A stretch of DNA of 64,000 bases, taken from Centropus unirufus. Taxonomy: Eukaryota > Chordata > Aves > Cuculiformes > Centropidae. The translations under genes were made by a program, and so were the position numbers. Shown one piece after another: positions 26,901 to 38,571 of the stretch; the first letter of the stretch is position 1; each line of letters starts with the position of its first letter. The stretch covers positions 2,290,215 to 2,354,214 of the forward strand of contig VYZI01000020.1 in assembly GCA_013397695.1 (NCBI GenBank), written 5' to 3'. Under the pieces are notes generated by a model. The model made no database searches. It saw nothing but the letters and a program-made list of their open reading frames with translations, and was not told the origin of the DNA.

Positions 26901-28412
26901 GTTCTAGACTGGATGAGTGCAGGCAGTTTCGAGACACCAAAGGTGAAGCTATGAGGAAATAAATACTTTCTTATTCTTTTTTTCATTTTCCTTGAGAGTA
27001 ATTTTTGGAGATCACTTCCTGCCTTTAACTAGTTTTTAAACTAACGCTGAAGTAATTCTCAGCTTTAACAGTTCAATTCTTTCTGATTGCAGATCATAAT
27101 CACATGAAACTGGAGGGTTTTAACATCTTGGATCAATCCTTCTCAAAAAATGTTAAAATAAATTGTCAGATGGAGCTGTGTGGGATTACAGGATACAGTT
27201 GCTGAAAAAAGTGTGATTCTACAATTCTAAATAATTTGGCAGAAAGGTTGTGTTTTATTGTATTTTGCCAATGCAAGAATTAATTTACTGTTTACTCCCC
27301 TGCCCTCAGAAGAAGCAGCCCTTCCTCCGTTCCATTTAGTTGCCTGCTGTTGCAGTTGGTGAGGGCAGCGTGGGTTTTGGTGTGTGGTACTGTAACAGGT
27401 CTTGTAGATACTTTGGACTTTATCCGCTGGAGAGAGATCCCATCAACCTTAACTGTAGCTTTAAAGTGCATACTTGTCTATGCATTTCACAACTCATCAG
27501 TTCTTGACATTATTCTTCCAAAGGTCTCTGTCCTTACCCAGCTGTCCGCAGTGATTTGGGAAAGGGATGAAATGCATTGTTCTAGAACACCAAGATTTTT
27601 ATTTATTTACTTTTTTACTACTGTTGTTGGAGGTTGAGATGTTCCTCTTTACTTCCAAAACTAAAGTGCAGTACGTGTGTCCTTCCTTGGAATTTTTATT
27701 AACTTTCCCCAAGTTTTTGCACTATCTGTGAAAAAAAGAAATGCCAACCTAGAGAGTTTGTTCTTCACAGCTACTTGCTTTCTCTTTCTAAGGGAATTTG
27801 GGTTTTCTCTCCTTAACTGGCACTCTGGCTTTGAAAGTGGAACTATGTGTATCCTTTCAGGTGTGCAAATAGCAAAGCCACTTTTTATTTAGTACCCAAT
27901 CTAGTGGAGGAGGCAGGCATCCTCCAGCTGATTTTGAGTGAGTAAAGATGTAGGAAAGTGAAGATAAAAATGAGATACTGTTGCAGGGCAACCGAGGAAG
28001 TGAAGGCTACCTTTCTGTTAAGAGATCTAAAATGAGAAAAAGAGAATTGCAGAAAGATGGTCTTATATTTCCAAGGTCTTGTATTCTTAAGACCTTTCTG
28101 CAAGACTTTATTGTTGTTTGATAATGTTTTCTGAAATCTGTATTTGAAAATAGTTCCGTAGGAGGATAGCAGGTCATCAAGCATTCAACAGTCAGAAATT
28201 CTTCCTCATTTCCCTCCCAGGGGTCAGGTATTAGAGTTACATCAGTTTTGCATTTTTATTTTGAGGTCCTATACTTCATCTGAAACTGAGAAAACCTTTG
28301 TCATAAATTAAAAAGGCAAATAAGCTCTCTAAAAAAATCAGAGCAAAGTTTATAATTATATTCCCATCATTCTACAGGGAAGCATTGAAGAATACTTTGT
28401 GTTTTAAGTATT
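23977..28412. other. Unique sequence, no gene supported
   Basis: No convincing exon or transposon was seen. A 95-codon open frame at 27350-27637 lies in a slightly G+C-richer patch but has no recognisable motif. A 'gattctacaattct' near 27213 resembles the CR1 3' tail, but nothing upstream of it matches CR1. Confidence 0.45.
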
Positions 28413-28438
28413 TTACAGTAGCTGTTATGCTACTGTAA
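28413..28438. repeat. Short perfect inverted repeat (hairpin)
   Basis: ttacagtag at 28413-28421 and ctactgtaa at 28430-28438 are perfect reverse complements around the 8-base loop ctgttatg. Beyond the stem there are two mismatches and then three more pairing bases (gta/tac). Copies of 'ttacagta' also lie just downstream (near 28445-28455). Formation of a structure is an inference. Confidence 0.85.
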
Positions 28439-29680
28439 GTTACATTACAGTACAGCTTTAAGTGGTATTTTTACAGTGGTTTTTTTGCCTGTGCCTGTGA
28501 ACAGTGGCAACAGATGTCATGGTTTTGAGCTGAAAGGTCTATGACATTCTGTCCTGTCAAAGTAAACAAAATATTTATGGTTATCAGCATGATTCTCCAA
28601 TTAGCTTTTAATTAAGCATGGCATTGCTCTTCACTTCCCAGCACCTGAGGCAGCATTGAGGTCTGTTGTTATTCCTGAAAATCCATCTGATATCCTTTGA
28701 GACTGACTGCCAGTCTGAGGTACGATAAGCAATGTTTTCAATGTGCCACTAAGCTACTGCTTTACCCTGTCTAGATGTTCTGCGTCCAATGACTTTCTTT
28801 CCTCAGTATTTATTAGAGTTAACAGAATGCAACAGAAGCTGAAAGCCCTTGGCTAAAGCTTGTCTACTGTTATTCCTTCTAGCTTTTTTGCACCTCTACC
28901 TCACTCTATTTGAAATACAGCTGACCTTTACTTATAACATTAACTTATAGGAGCGTATGTTTTCACTGATAGAAGTGTTTTGTGTCTAAACACCTCCTCT
29001 AATACCAGACTAATATCATGATCCTAAACTGCCAGCAATGGGTCCTGAATTTACAGAAAAGTAGTTGTCCTGGTTTCACACTGTGCTACTTGGACTGAGT
29101 ACAGGATCTTCAGATGCAATGTATTAAAACACAGAAAAACAAAGCTGTGCATGTCAAGCTTCCTATCTGTCATAGTGTAGGCAGCAGTGAATAACTCAGT
29201 GGTTACAAGATTGGTGGTAAGGAACAGTAATGGAAGTGAAACATGCTTTTCATAACAAGTATTTCATAACAAAAAAAAAAGGAAACCATGTATTTTCATT
29301 CCTAAACATCTTGACTTTAGTTCAAGAGAAACAACATGAGCAAAGTATGGTGGCAACTTCTCTAACACTAGCTGTTTTGATTCTCAAAGTGGCATGGCTA
29401 TTTAGAGAAGAAATGAGGAAAAGTAACTGCGCACCCTAAGACAGAGAGGCCAGGTTAAGTTATTTTGGTTCAGGTTTTATTTCTATTTGGGATAAATGCA
29501 GACTTGTAAATGGCATCAGGATATAGTGTAGGGCAGGACAACTTAATACTGAGTTCAAACATAATGCAAAACTGTTTGAAGTTGGTGGCCAAAATAGATT
29601 CTCACAATATGTCACTGTAAACGTTTTGATTTCTCCTTTCCAGTGAGAAAGAAGAAACATAGAGGTGGTTTGCTTTATCT
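28439..29680. other. Unique sequence, no gene seen
   Basis: Contains a short poly-A run near 29270. No exon, RNA gene or transposon was recognised. Confidence 0.5.
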
Positions 29681-29735
29681 TTTTTTGCTGGGTTTGTTTT
29701 TTTTTTAATTTGGGGTTTTATTTGTGTGTGTGTGT
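29681..29735. repeat. T/G low-complexity tract ending in (TG)n
   Basis: T-rich text with ttgctgggtttg and a run of about fourteen T is followed by a short (TG)6 run at 29723-29735. It is the same style of tract as at 6881-6974. Confidence 0.85.
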
Positions 29736-30134
29736 AAATAGGTTTTTCACAGGGACTACTTTGCACCTTATATCTGGATTCAGTTTCTGCTACTGAAATC
29801 ACATAAAACATAGTCACATCTTCTGTTGAAGAAGATCCCCAAAAGTTTATGTGTGTCTCTGCTTACTGGAAGAAGAGTTTACATACCCAAAAGCTTGTCA
29901 GCATTTCTGGTGTGGGTTTTCCTCTCCCAGTACATTGGCTTAGTTTAACAACAGACATTGCCTTTCTATATATATTTACCCTCTTTCAACTCTCAGGCTG
30001 CCACAGGTCTGAAAATGCTACTGCTTACTCCAAAGAGAAAATTGTACTTTACCACTGGGTGGATCAAGCCATTGACCAAACTACAAGTTTTCTTTTAGAA
30101 ATGCTGCATTTTTAGTGGGTATTTCCTATGACAG
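29736..30134. other. Unique sequence, no gene supported
   Basis: An 88-codon open frame at 29849-30115 has no recognisable motif and no clear splice sites. Nothing else was seen. Confidence 0.45.
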
Positions 30135-30192
30135 AAAAAAAAACCCAACTAAACAAACCAAAACAATAACAATAAAAAAAACCAAACAAAAC
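30135..30192. repeat. A-rich low-complexity tract with C spacers
   Basis: The sequence is almost only A with single or paired C (aaaccc, aaacaaacc, caataac). Read on the minus strand it has the same T/G style as the tracts at 6881 and 29681. Confidence 0.85.
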
Positions 30193-31604
30193 ACCGACAA
30201 CGTTATTATAAGCTTCTCCAGTTGTCTGCATGCTTTTTAAAAACAATTTCAGGGTAGACGTGTGTAGTACTATTTGGTATATCCCATATGCTCTAAATTC
30301 CAACCTTCTTGCAGATGTGGCTGCGATTAAAACAAAATGTTATGACATTTTATGCATTTATGCTGATCTGGAAGACAGAGAAAAATAAACTGGAGAGCCA
30401 TGTATTAAGAGAAACAGAGTAACTGAGCAGCAAGTGTATTGAATATGTTCCTGTGGCTGTTAAAGGGGTATAACGATTTGGGGGTTGCTTTTTCTAAAAA
30501 CATCCTTTTGCCTCCAAGCCAGTACTCGCAGCAGATGCCTAATTACCTAAAACTGATGTGTGCTACTCAGGGAAGACACCTCACAGTTGTAGCTCATCTC
30601 TTGTTTTCCAAATCCCATGAAAGTGTGGAAAGTATCTCTCCAGCCTGAATTCAACCTAGTCTTTCTACTGGGACTGAGAACTGAGAAATGTTAGATATGC
30701 TAAGAAGTTAGGTGAGGCTACCTCCCTGTGTGTGCTTGAGCTGCTGCCAGAAGTTAATGACTTCTAGATACTACTCACTACTCATCTGAGCTTGTTTTAT
30801 AATGAGTAAGTAGTGACAAGCTCCCTATCTCATTAATCTCAGGGATATGAAAAGTCTTCACTAGTTCTCTTGGAATTATTCCACGCCTTTGGCAGAAGCA
30901 TTTTAGTGCTTCTACAAGGCTGAACAATGGTAAGCACACTCCTGTTCGCTGTCGCTTAGTTTTTCAAATGTTATACTATGCAACATGGCTACAAATGAGG
31001 AGCTGCTTTCAGAAGCAGTCCCAGAACTCCATTTCCACCTGAGGCTGTGGAGTGGCAGTGGGAGATGGATGAAGGCCTTACTGCCTTTCACATTGGTTGA
31101 TCCATGTGGATGGGCCAGGTCTCTCATGTATTCCTTCTCTTTTAGAGTTTTGTGGGAGTTTGGCCTTGCATAAAAAATGAATGATCTGCAGGAGCACTCC
31201 AGGACACGAGATGAAGTGTCTATATAAATCCATGATGTCATTTAATCAACATATGCTTGCAAGGAGTCAGAGAAATAGTTCCAGCTGTGCAGGTGTATCA
31301 CAGCAAGCTAAGCCTATAGCCTACATCAATCATAGGACTTTCCCTACTCTCTTCTCCTGAGTTCTGCTGATCTTTTTTTTAATTGCTTTCTCATCCAACT
31401 GATTGAAACTGCTTTTAAACCCAGTGTTAGTAGCTGAGCTTCAGTGCCCCCAGAGTAACTTTTTCAGCTTGGGTTTGACTTCTGTAATAAATGGGTCAAA
31501 ATACAGTTCACTGGAGACAAGTTAGTTTCCTGCATCTGTTATTAATACCTGACATTACTGCACATTTCAGACAATATCTCCTTTTCCTACATACTTTGTT
31601 GCTT
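30193..31604. other. Unique sequence, no gene supported
   Basis: Overlapping open frames on both strands at about 30.91-31.24 kb (109 and 62 codons) mark a slightly G+C-richer patch. None has a recognised motif or a convincing pair of splice sites. Confidence 0.45.
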
Positions 31605-31830
31605 GTGCTTACTCTCGCTTGCTTGCACTTTCCCTCACTGTTGCTGTTCCTATGACTTTTCCATGCATTCATGCATGCTCTTGCACTTGCTCATGCTCTT
31701 CCCCACTTGCTCTTGATCGATCTTTCTTACTGCTTTCTCCCCCCCGTGCTTTCTCACTCGCTCCATCATACCCTTTCACACTTTGCCTTGTGTGCACCAA
31801 TCTCTTTCTCTCCCGTCTCCCATTACACTG
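31605..31830. repeat. Pyrimidine-rich low-complexity stretch
   Basis: About 225 bases are strongly biased to C and T on the + strand, with recurring words such as cttgc, ctcatgctctt, cacttgctc and ctttctc. Two overlapping open frames (31619-31903 and 31671-31895) are by-products of the absence of stop-forming purines and should not be read as genes. Confidence 0.7.
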
Positions 31831-33671
31831 TCAAAACAAGATTCCTGAATTCCAGTTGGCTAGAAAATCCTTTAAAATATCTTTTCAGTTCATAAGACTT
31901 TAGATATAGATAATCATGTTTGCTCTCTAGGCCTAACTCTTGTAAGCTCAATTACCATGTACATGTTATTGCAAAATGTATTTTGGAAAGTGAGAAACAT
32001 TTCTCAGTTTGTAGACTGACTCATATTTGAGAATATAAATTCCTTTATTTTATTCTGTAATTACTGGAGGATTTTTTTATTCCCTTTTACTTTGGTAAAC
32101 TAAAGCTCAATATGGTCTGTACATGTGATTTTTTTGGCTGTATGTAGTGTCACTCCGTTTTTCACCAGTTTCAGCTGTCTGACACATCATAATGTAGATC
32201 TAATTTTTGAAAATTTTGTAGGTTTTTTTAAGGTCTGATATTTATTTTTCTCATTTCTTGTGAGAAAAACAAATGTGACTTCATCTCATTATTCATACTT
32301 TCTTCCCTACGTTTTTTTTTCCTTCAGTAATCAAAATGAAAGGGGATCAAATGCAGAGAATTTCTCCTTCATTTTGTCAGAAACCTTTCCCCACTGCAGT
32401 CAAGCCATTTTATTTTTTTTTTAAATAGTCAAGTAGATTGAATTAGTCTATGTAGGTGTGTTTGACTCAATTTACTTAATAAAATAATACATATCTGATT
32501 TACTAAGCTGAATATCTTTTGGGGGTGAAACAGTGTTTTGTATTCTATGAGTGACTTCTTACATCTCTCTTGTTGAGGAAACACTCGGGACACACAGACT
32601 CAAGTCCCATCCAGTAAAACACATGACCTTGAAGTGTCACAGGAAGATAAACCACTTACAGTAATATAGGTCTGTGACTATTTTTTCTGCCTGTTATTGT
32701 TTTCAGTACGTATAGATTTCCAGTGGAAGAGGTGTACAAAGGAACAGTGAGGTTAAATGAGGAGTTACAGCACATATAACGAAAACTTATTCGGCTGAGT
32801 TTAACGGTGTACTCAACCTCATGTCGTTAAATTAGCCCTAAAGATTCATTTATAAATGTCACTATCATAAGTTTGATAATTGAGGGTTGTAAATTGTAAT
32901 CCTTGTTTAAAATCTGGCTATAGCCTATGAGCGTATTTAATTCTAAAGTCCTAAGAATAAAGATTTTGGCTGATTTTCAGTAGTTGTGGTTGGATTGCTG
33001 ATAGTAATAAAGACTGCATCTTTTGCAATAACTATTAGAATTTTTTTTTCATGATAGACAAGCCCAATTGATACTCGCAAGCAAGCTGAACTAATTGTGT
33101 TGTTTCGGTTTGGTTTTTTCTTTCAGAAAAGAATTAGGCTAAATGGATTTTAAATTTTGTAGGTGAATGCATAGCACTTGCTTTAAGGCTGTCACAATAA
33201 GAAAATGCTTCCTGTTCTGTTCTGCTTCCTGGATTTTTGAGCACATGGGTTTTGCTTCTGCAGAGCTGCAGGAGGACAAGATCCATGCTTCAGCAGGACA
33301 TTCTGGCCTACATTAAGAAATAGATAGGATGAGACATTCTTAGTATGACTAATTTGAGACACGTTGGTGCTGTTTCCAAATCCACACACAGAGTTGCATA
33401 CAAGGTCAAATTTACTTTCTTTTCACTCATTCAGGCATTGTCTCCAGAATAGGTCTATTCAAATTCTTAGCCAAAACAGGTTTGATAAAATCATTTTGAC
33501 CAGCCTTACTGATTAAACATGTCTGTTAACAGAAAAGGGAATCAATAATTAAATACCATAGCACTTTGTACGCAATTATCTTCTAGTGATGCTTGTCTTT
33601 TAGCACAGGAACACATGGCAGGTGTCAGCAGAATTGCATTTATGGACTTTTTTAATAATTAAAAATAAAAG
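31831..33671. other. Unique sequence, no gene seen
   Basis: AT-rich sequence with several short T runs. No transposon, exon or RNA gene was recognised. Confidence 0.5.
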
Positions 33672-33703
33672 ACTTACTGGTACCTATACCTGTACCAGTA
33701 AGT
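33672..33703. repeat. Perfect 12-bp inverted repeat, 8-base loop
   Basis: acttactggtac at 33672-33683 and gtaccagtaagt at 33692-33703 are perfect reverse complements separated by ctatacct. A third partial copy of the arm, gtacc, follows at once. It is the cleanest small inverted repeat I noticed. It lies in no recognised element or gene. Confidence 0.95.
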
Positions 33704-36463
33704 ACCAGGTTTAGAAGAAGCATAAGAAAACAAGTATTTTGGGAAGGAGAATGGGAAGTAACATAACAAACCTTTGTGCCTATGTATTTTGTAGTCTTTG
33801 AATTATAGCAGTCAGACATTATCAGTATGTTGTCTGTTAACCAATATTTTAACACTCTCTGCAATGATTCACTTAGTAGAATTATTTTACTGAACTCTTA
33901 ACTTCTAAGGCTAAAAGAATTTGAAGCTGTTTGGTTTATTTGGTTTTGGGGTTTTTGTTTGTTTATAAAACTAACTATTGCAGCCCTTTGCTGCTGTGGT
34001 AAACACAAATGGGTACTTTAAAAATGTTCCAAACATAAAAACCTAAATTGTCTTGGCATTAGGAGTTCCAGGGTAGATTTCTGACTAAAATGGAGAGTAG
34101 ACTCTTTTGCAAGCCCTAAAGGGATAATTTAATGAACACATTAGTTTCTGGTAGAGTTTCTTCATTATTGCAAGCAAGCAGATTTTTTTAAACTATTTGA
34201 TGGAAGCCAAGGTAAATTTTCCTAGCCTTTAAATGAGGAAAGCATGCATTTCGCTTCTTCATAAAGGAAATTAAATCCTATATTTTCTCATGTGATCAGC
34301 TTTAAAGTAAGAAAGCAACAAATCCAACCCTTCTACCACATGAAGAAGGACTTCCAACTGCCATCTGGGGGAAAGAAAAAATAATCTTTGAAAGTAATTT
34401 TTAATATCACTCTGGTGTATTTGTCAGTCATTCTGGTTTGGTTGGGGTTTTTTTTTTTTGCCTTTTCTATCTAAACTGTCTGTGGTATGCTCTTGCTTTG
34501 ACAACAAGCTGTTTTTCATCCATACCTGACTTTTCCGGTCCTGAAGTAACTCTACAGTATATAGCAATAAACTGTCATAGTAATAAGTTTGCTTCCTAGA
34601 CAAGGCAGCCCTGTAGATACCTACTTATTTTCAGTCTAATCTTTACTCTAAGCAAATGTAAAATTCACCTGTAAAAACACAGTGTGTATTTAAGATATTA
34701 CAAATATCAGTGAACAGCCTTTGATAGTATATAGCAATTCTGAAGATGTGTTGGTAAAGGTTTCCCAGAAGAGACTGTATTTCAGCTAGAAAAGGGCAAA
34801 CCTGCCAACTTATTTTGAGATTAGAAGCACAATCAGTGGGAATGTTCCACCAATTGCACAAAAAATATCAAAGATAATACTTCTTCAGATGAAGCATTGC
34901 CCTTTCTCCATAGTAATATCTAATTATTAATGCTTGCCCAAGAATAGCTGTGCTGCTTTCATGCTTCTCACCTCTTTAATACCTGCATCTTTAGACTTGG
35001 ACTCTAGGATCAGGAACATTTAATGTAACCTTTAGAGTTTAATTTTTGGTAGAAATTAGGTAAAGAAAAATGCTTTATTAACCATTAGCAATAATGCTAA
35101 CAGGTCACCCTTGGCAGTGACTAATAACCTTCTAAAGATAACTGCATGATGAAAAAGAAATTGTTGCAACACTGGTGGCACCAGATCAGAGAGTTATTAG
35201 CACGTATCATATTGTTGCAGTAAAAATATCATGACCAATTCTTTGTTAGGGAGAAAAGCATTTAGGAAGTTAGGGGAAAAACATTCACAAAGTTTGAGTT
35301 GTTATGGATGAGGAGTATGGATGAAACAATCACGCGTCAAGGGACAGAAAGGACACATGACCCCCCCCCCCATCATAAACGAGCTTTAGGAAACTTCATC
35401 TGACACTATTTCTTTTGGTAACTTTAGCTGTGCAGTGGGATTTGGGTGAGCAAAGCCCTGGAATTTACAGCAGTTATATAAAATGAGAGAAGGACACAGT
35501 CAGCTAATTTCAACGTTCCTGCAGAACTGTGTGCCTCAGCAACTATGAACAGCTGATGCTTTCAAACACGTGAAGAGGTACCTATCCCTCTGTAAGCCCA
35601 AAATTCAGACAGATCTGAATTCTGGGAGCTTGTGTCCACATTTTTGGCTTATGAGAAATTTGTTTATTCCTGCTCTTAAGTAGGTGCCGGAAGGTTGTAA
35701 TTGCTTTTTCTTAACAGTATAGCCATATAGTTCTGGTCTTTCTAAGCATTACCTAAGTGCTCTGTTTCTAAAAATTTTAAAAGATAGCAAAAACTTGAAA
35801 ATGAGTAAATGGGTTAACCCAAAACCAAAACAAATATTTGATCTTTCTGTCTCCATCCTATCTTTGCTAGTACTGTAAAATTCTATTTATTTCTATTTAG
35901 TGCCATGTAAATGTACATATTGAAAGTTATTCAATGAAGATGTTCTGCTTCTGAATTGTTTCAGCTCCAAACATGCAAGACTCCAGATTTTATCTTAAGA
36001 CTCAGATTTGCAGTATTTTCAGGCAGGTGCCCTCTGTTTTGTACAGCGGAATGAAAAGGAGACTTTTTTTCTTTTCCTGTTAAAGGTCATGTTTTTCAGA
36101 AAATGTGCTTGGTATTTCTCCTTTAGTCATATTAGCATATTAGCCTTTGAGGGCAGAAACACAGTGAGCTTCCTTCAATTGTATAATGGCTTTTTCAGTT
36201 TGTTATATTATCTCCTACAGAGCTGAGGAGTGGGACAGAAAGATTACCATAACGAGTTGTCTTGTTCAGGTGTAGCCGATGTCCTATTCGTGTAATAGGC
36301 TGAAAGGATTAGTAGCTCAATATTAAGCAGACTAGAATTTCACAGAAACCCAATTTTTCTGGAGTCTGATCTCCAAAATCTGCCAATAGTAGACAAAATG
36401 ATGAAATATGCATTAAATCAGTGAACAGGGAGTAAGACTGAAAAGTAGCTAAACTGCTGGTGT
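33704..36463. other. Unique sequence with simple-sequence tracts
   Basis: T/G-rich tracts occur at about 33930-33965 and 34434-34462, and an 11-base poly-C run at 35361-35371. No gene or transposon was recognised before the CR1 copy. Confidence 0.5.
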
Positions 36464-37087
36464 CGAAATGCTGTGCTAGCAGAATGAAGTCTAGCTGTAG
36501 GCCAGTTCCTAGTTCTGTACCCTAAGGTCAATGCTAGGGCCAATACTGTTACTCTTGACATGGACTACCGGGCAGAGCACACCCTCAGAGTTTGCAGAAA
36601 CTGCTAGTGGGAATAGTGGTTGATACACCAGATGCGTGTGCTGACTTTCAAAGGAATGTTGACAGGCTGGAGAAACAGGCCAACAAGAATCCCATTGGGC
36701 TCAACAGAGGCATGAGCAAACTTCTTCACCTGGTGAAAAATAACCCCATACACCAGTACAGGCTTGAAGAGGAGAGCAAAGGTCACAAAGATGGTTAGGG
36801 TAGTACATATGGGGACATACAGGGACAATCTGAGAAAGCTGGGATTTTTTTTATCCTTGTAGATAAGGATCTGCACAACAAAAAATTCTGCTACTAGGAG
36901 AGTCAAAGTGCTGAAACACGCAGCCTAAAGCGGTTGTGGAGTCTCCATCCTTTGAGATATTTAAACTCCAACTGAATATGATCCTGCACAACCTGCTTTA
37001 GTCGACCCTGCTTGAGCTGAGGGCTTTAGACTAGACAATCACCAGAGATCTCTTCCTAAATAAGCTGAGATGCTGTGATTCTGTAAA
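36464..37087 (+). mobile_element. CR1 LINE 3' end with internal deletions
   Basis: This is an avian-type CR1 copy on the + strand. At 36485-36590 it carries the block beginning gaagtctagctg and running to caccctcag...tttgcag. At 36658-36762 the translation reads DRLEKQANKNP, then LLHLVKNNPIHQYRL, matching the end of the CR1 reverse transcriptase. It then jumps to 'cacaaagatggttaggg' (36784-36800) and 'ctgagaaagctggga' (36829-36844), and jumps again to 'ggttgtggagtctccatcc' (36932-36950), 'tccaactgaatatgatcctg', 'ctagacaatcaccagag' and the terminal gattctgta near 37077-37085. Compared with the family's continuous 3' end, at least two internal blocks are missing. The 68-codon open frame at 36592-36798 is CR1 residue, not a gene. 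Confidence 0.93.
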
Positions 37088-38275
37088 CCTGTTATAGTCC
37101 ATGACTCCCTGGTAAGTGCTAAATGGAAATCATTACAGCTTTTTCATAGAGCATGAGGCCAGTGGTTCTTTCACTAGAAAACAAGGCAGACACATTCTGG
37201 TTTTGACTGGACTGTTCCAAGCAAATAGGAACAGAATTGCACTTTTATTGTCCCAGACCTGTTTTCTAGCTGCTTCCACAATATTGACTCACTTAAATGG
37301 AGACAGAAATTAAGTTTCAAGTGTTGAACATATCCAATTAAGAGAGATTGCTGAGTAACTCCTTTGCAAGCCTCCTAATCTGCAAATGCTTTTCTAATCG
37401 ATAGCTACTTCTGTTCAATATAACCCCAAGGTGATATTCTGACAGCTGAGAGTGAGAGATGGAGCTCTTGAAAACCTGCAAAGATTCATGTTGTCAGGAA
37501 AAAATCGGGGTTTTTTTCATTATATCCTAGAGTAGCATGAAATTCAGCATTCATTCTCACAGCGTTTTGATAGACTCATCTCTTAACTGCATAAGGTTTT
37601 TGTAATATTCCTTTTCTCCTGTTCCTGCCATGATTCAAGGGTCATTCCTTTCTAAAAGAAGGCAAAGGCAGAAAATCTGCTGGTGGGTAAATGTATGCCT
37701 TCCCCAGATCCTTTATGTGTGCCACTTCAATCATTAACTCGGACCAAACCAAGAAGGGCCGTGCCTAGAGAATGTCCAGCAGTGCCGTGAGTGAATTGCA
37801 GCATGCCTGCAAAATTCAGCCATGTGAATTATAACGTAATTCTGCTATAGTTAAATTTTAGGAAAAGGAAGGCCTTCTTGAACTTATCTGCAGTGTGTAG
37901 TGGTCTGATTAATGAATATTCATACATAGAAAATGATATCTGCTGTGATGGACATCAGAAGAACAGTAATTGGTTTCAGGATTGATGGATGTTTATGCTG
38001 CAGTCTACCCCAGACAGTGCATGCTGGAAACATTAGCATCCTGTTTCTCTTGTCAAAGCTCAAAATGAGTGGAAACAATTTAATTTTTCTCTGTGCAAAC
38101 TGAGCAAGTAAGTGACAGTTGTTAATTTCACACCACTTTTCTGCCAAGTCTCTCTCTAGGTGGCACAGAAAATTATTGCATGTGGTGAATCTCTTAACAC
38201 TGTTGTCTAGGGACAAGAGTCACTGGTTCAAATGGTTCTCCTGACTAGCATGGAATTGCTTTTATTTGACTTCAG
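37088..38275. other. Unique sequence, no gene supported
   Basis: No repeat or exon was recognised between the CR1 end and the weak exon-like segment at 38276. Confidence 0.5.
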
Positions 38276-38571
38276 AACTGCATCAGAAGAAACTGGTTCT
38301 CTTCTATGACCCTCATCAGAGAGACATACCTGTGCTCAATGCCTGTCTCTCAGCCAGCAGGGAGAGTAAAGGTTGCTTGACAAATTGTTCCAGAAGAAGC
38401 TGCAGTCACATCTGGGCCCCTGAAATCTCTGTGCCTGTAAGATGCAGCCAAATTATCAAAAGGGAGGAACTAGGAAGAAAATGGCCAAATTCACAGATTA
38501 TAAGGAAAAGAGATGGACAAATGTCAAACTTCCAAATGTCTCTTCTATTTTATCTTTCATTGTTGACGTGA
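38276..38571 (+). other. Weak exon-like open frame
   Basis: The acceptor-like tract 'gcttttatttgacttcag' ends at 38275 and opens a frame of about 98 codons to a taa-type stop region. The first part is protein-like (ELHQKKLVLFYDPHQRD, then VLNACLSASRES). The later part is cysteine- and serine-rich and less convincing. No recognised family, no clear donor, and no adjoining exon could be linked. It is most likely chance, and is kept because of the acceptor. Confidence 0.1.

Noticed and set aside
27195..27235. CR1 3' tail-like 'gattctacaattct'
   Set aside because: Nothing upstream matches the CR1 3' end, and the match is only the short tail.
31619..31903. 94- and 74-codon frames as genes
   Set aside because: They are products of a pyrimidine-rich tract in which stop codons cannot easily occur.
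36592..36798. 68-codon open frame as a gene
   Set aside because: Its translation is the CR1 reverse-transcriptase end (DRLEKQANKNP, NNPIHQYRL).
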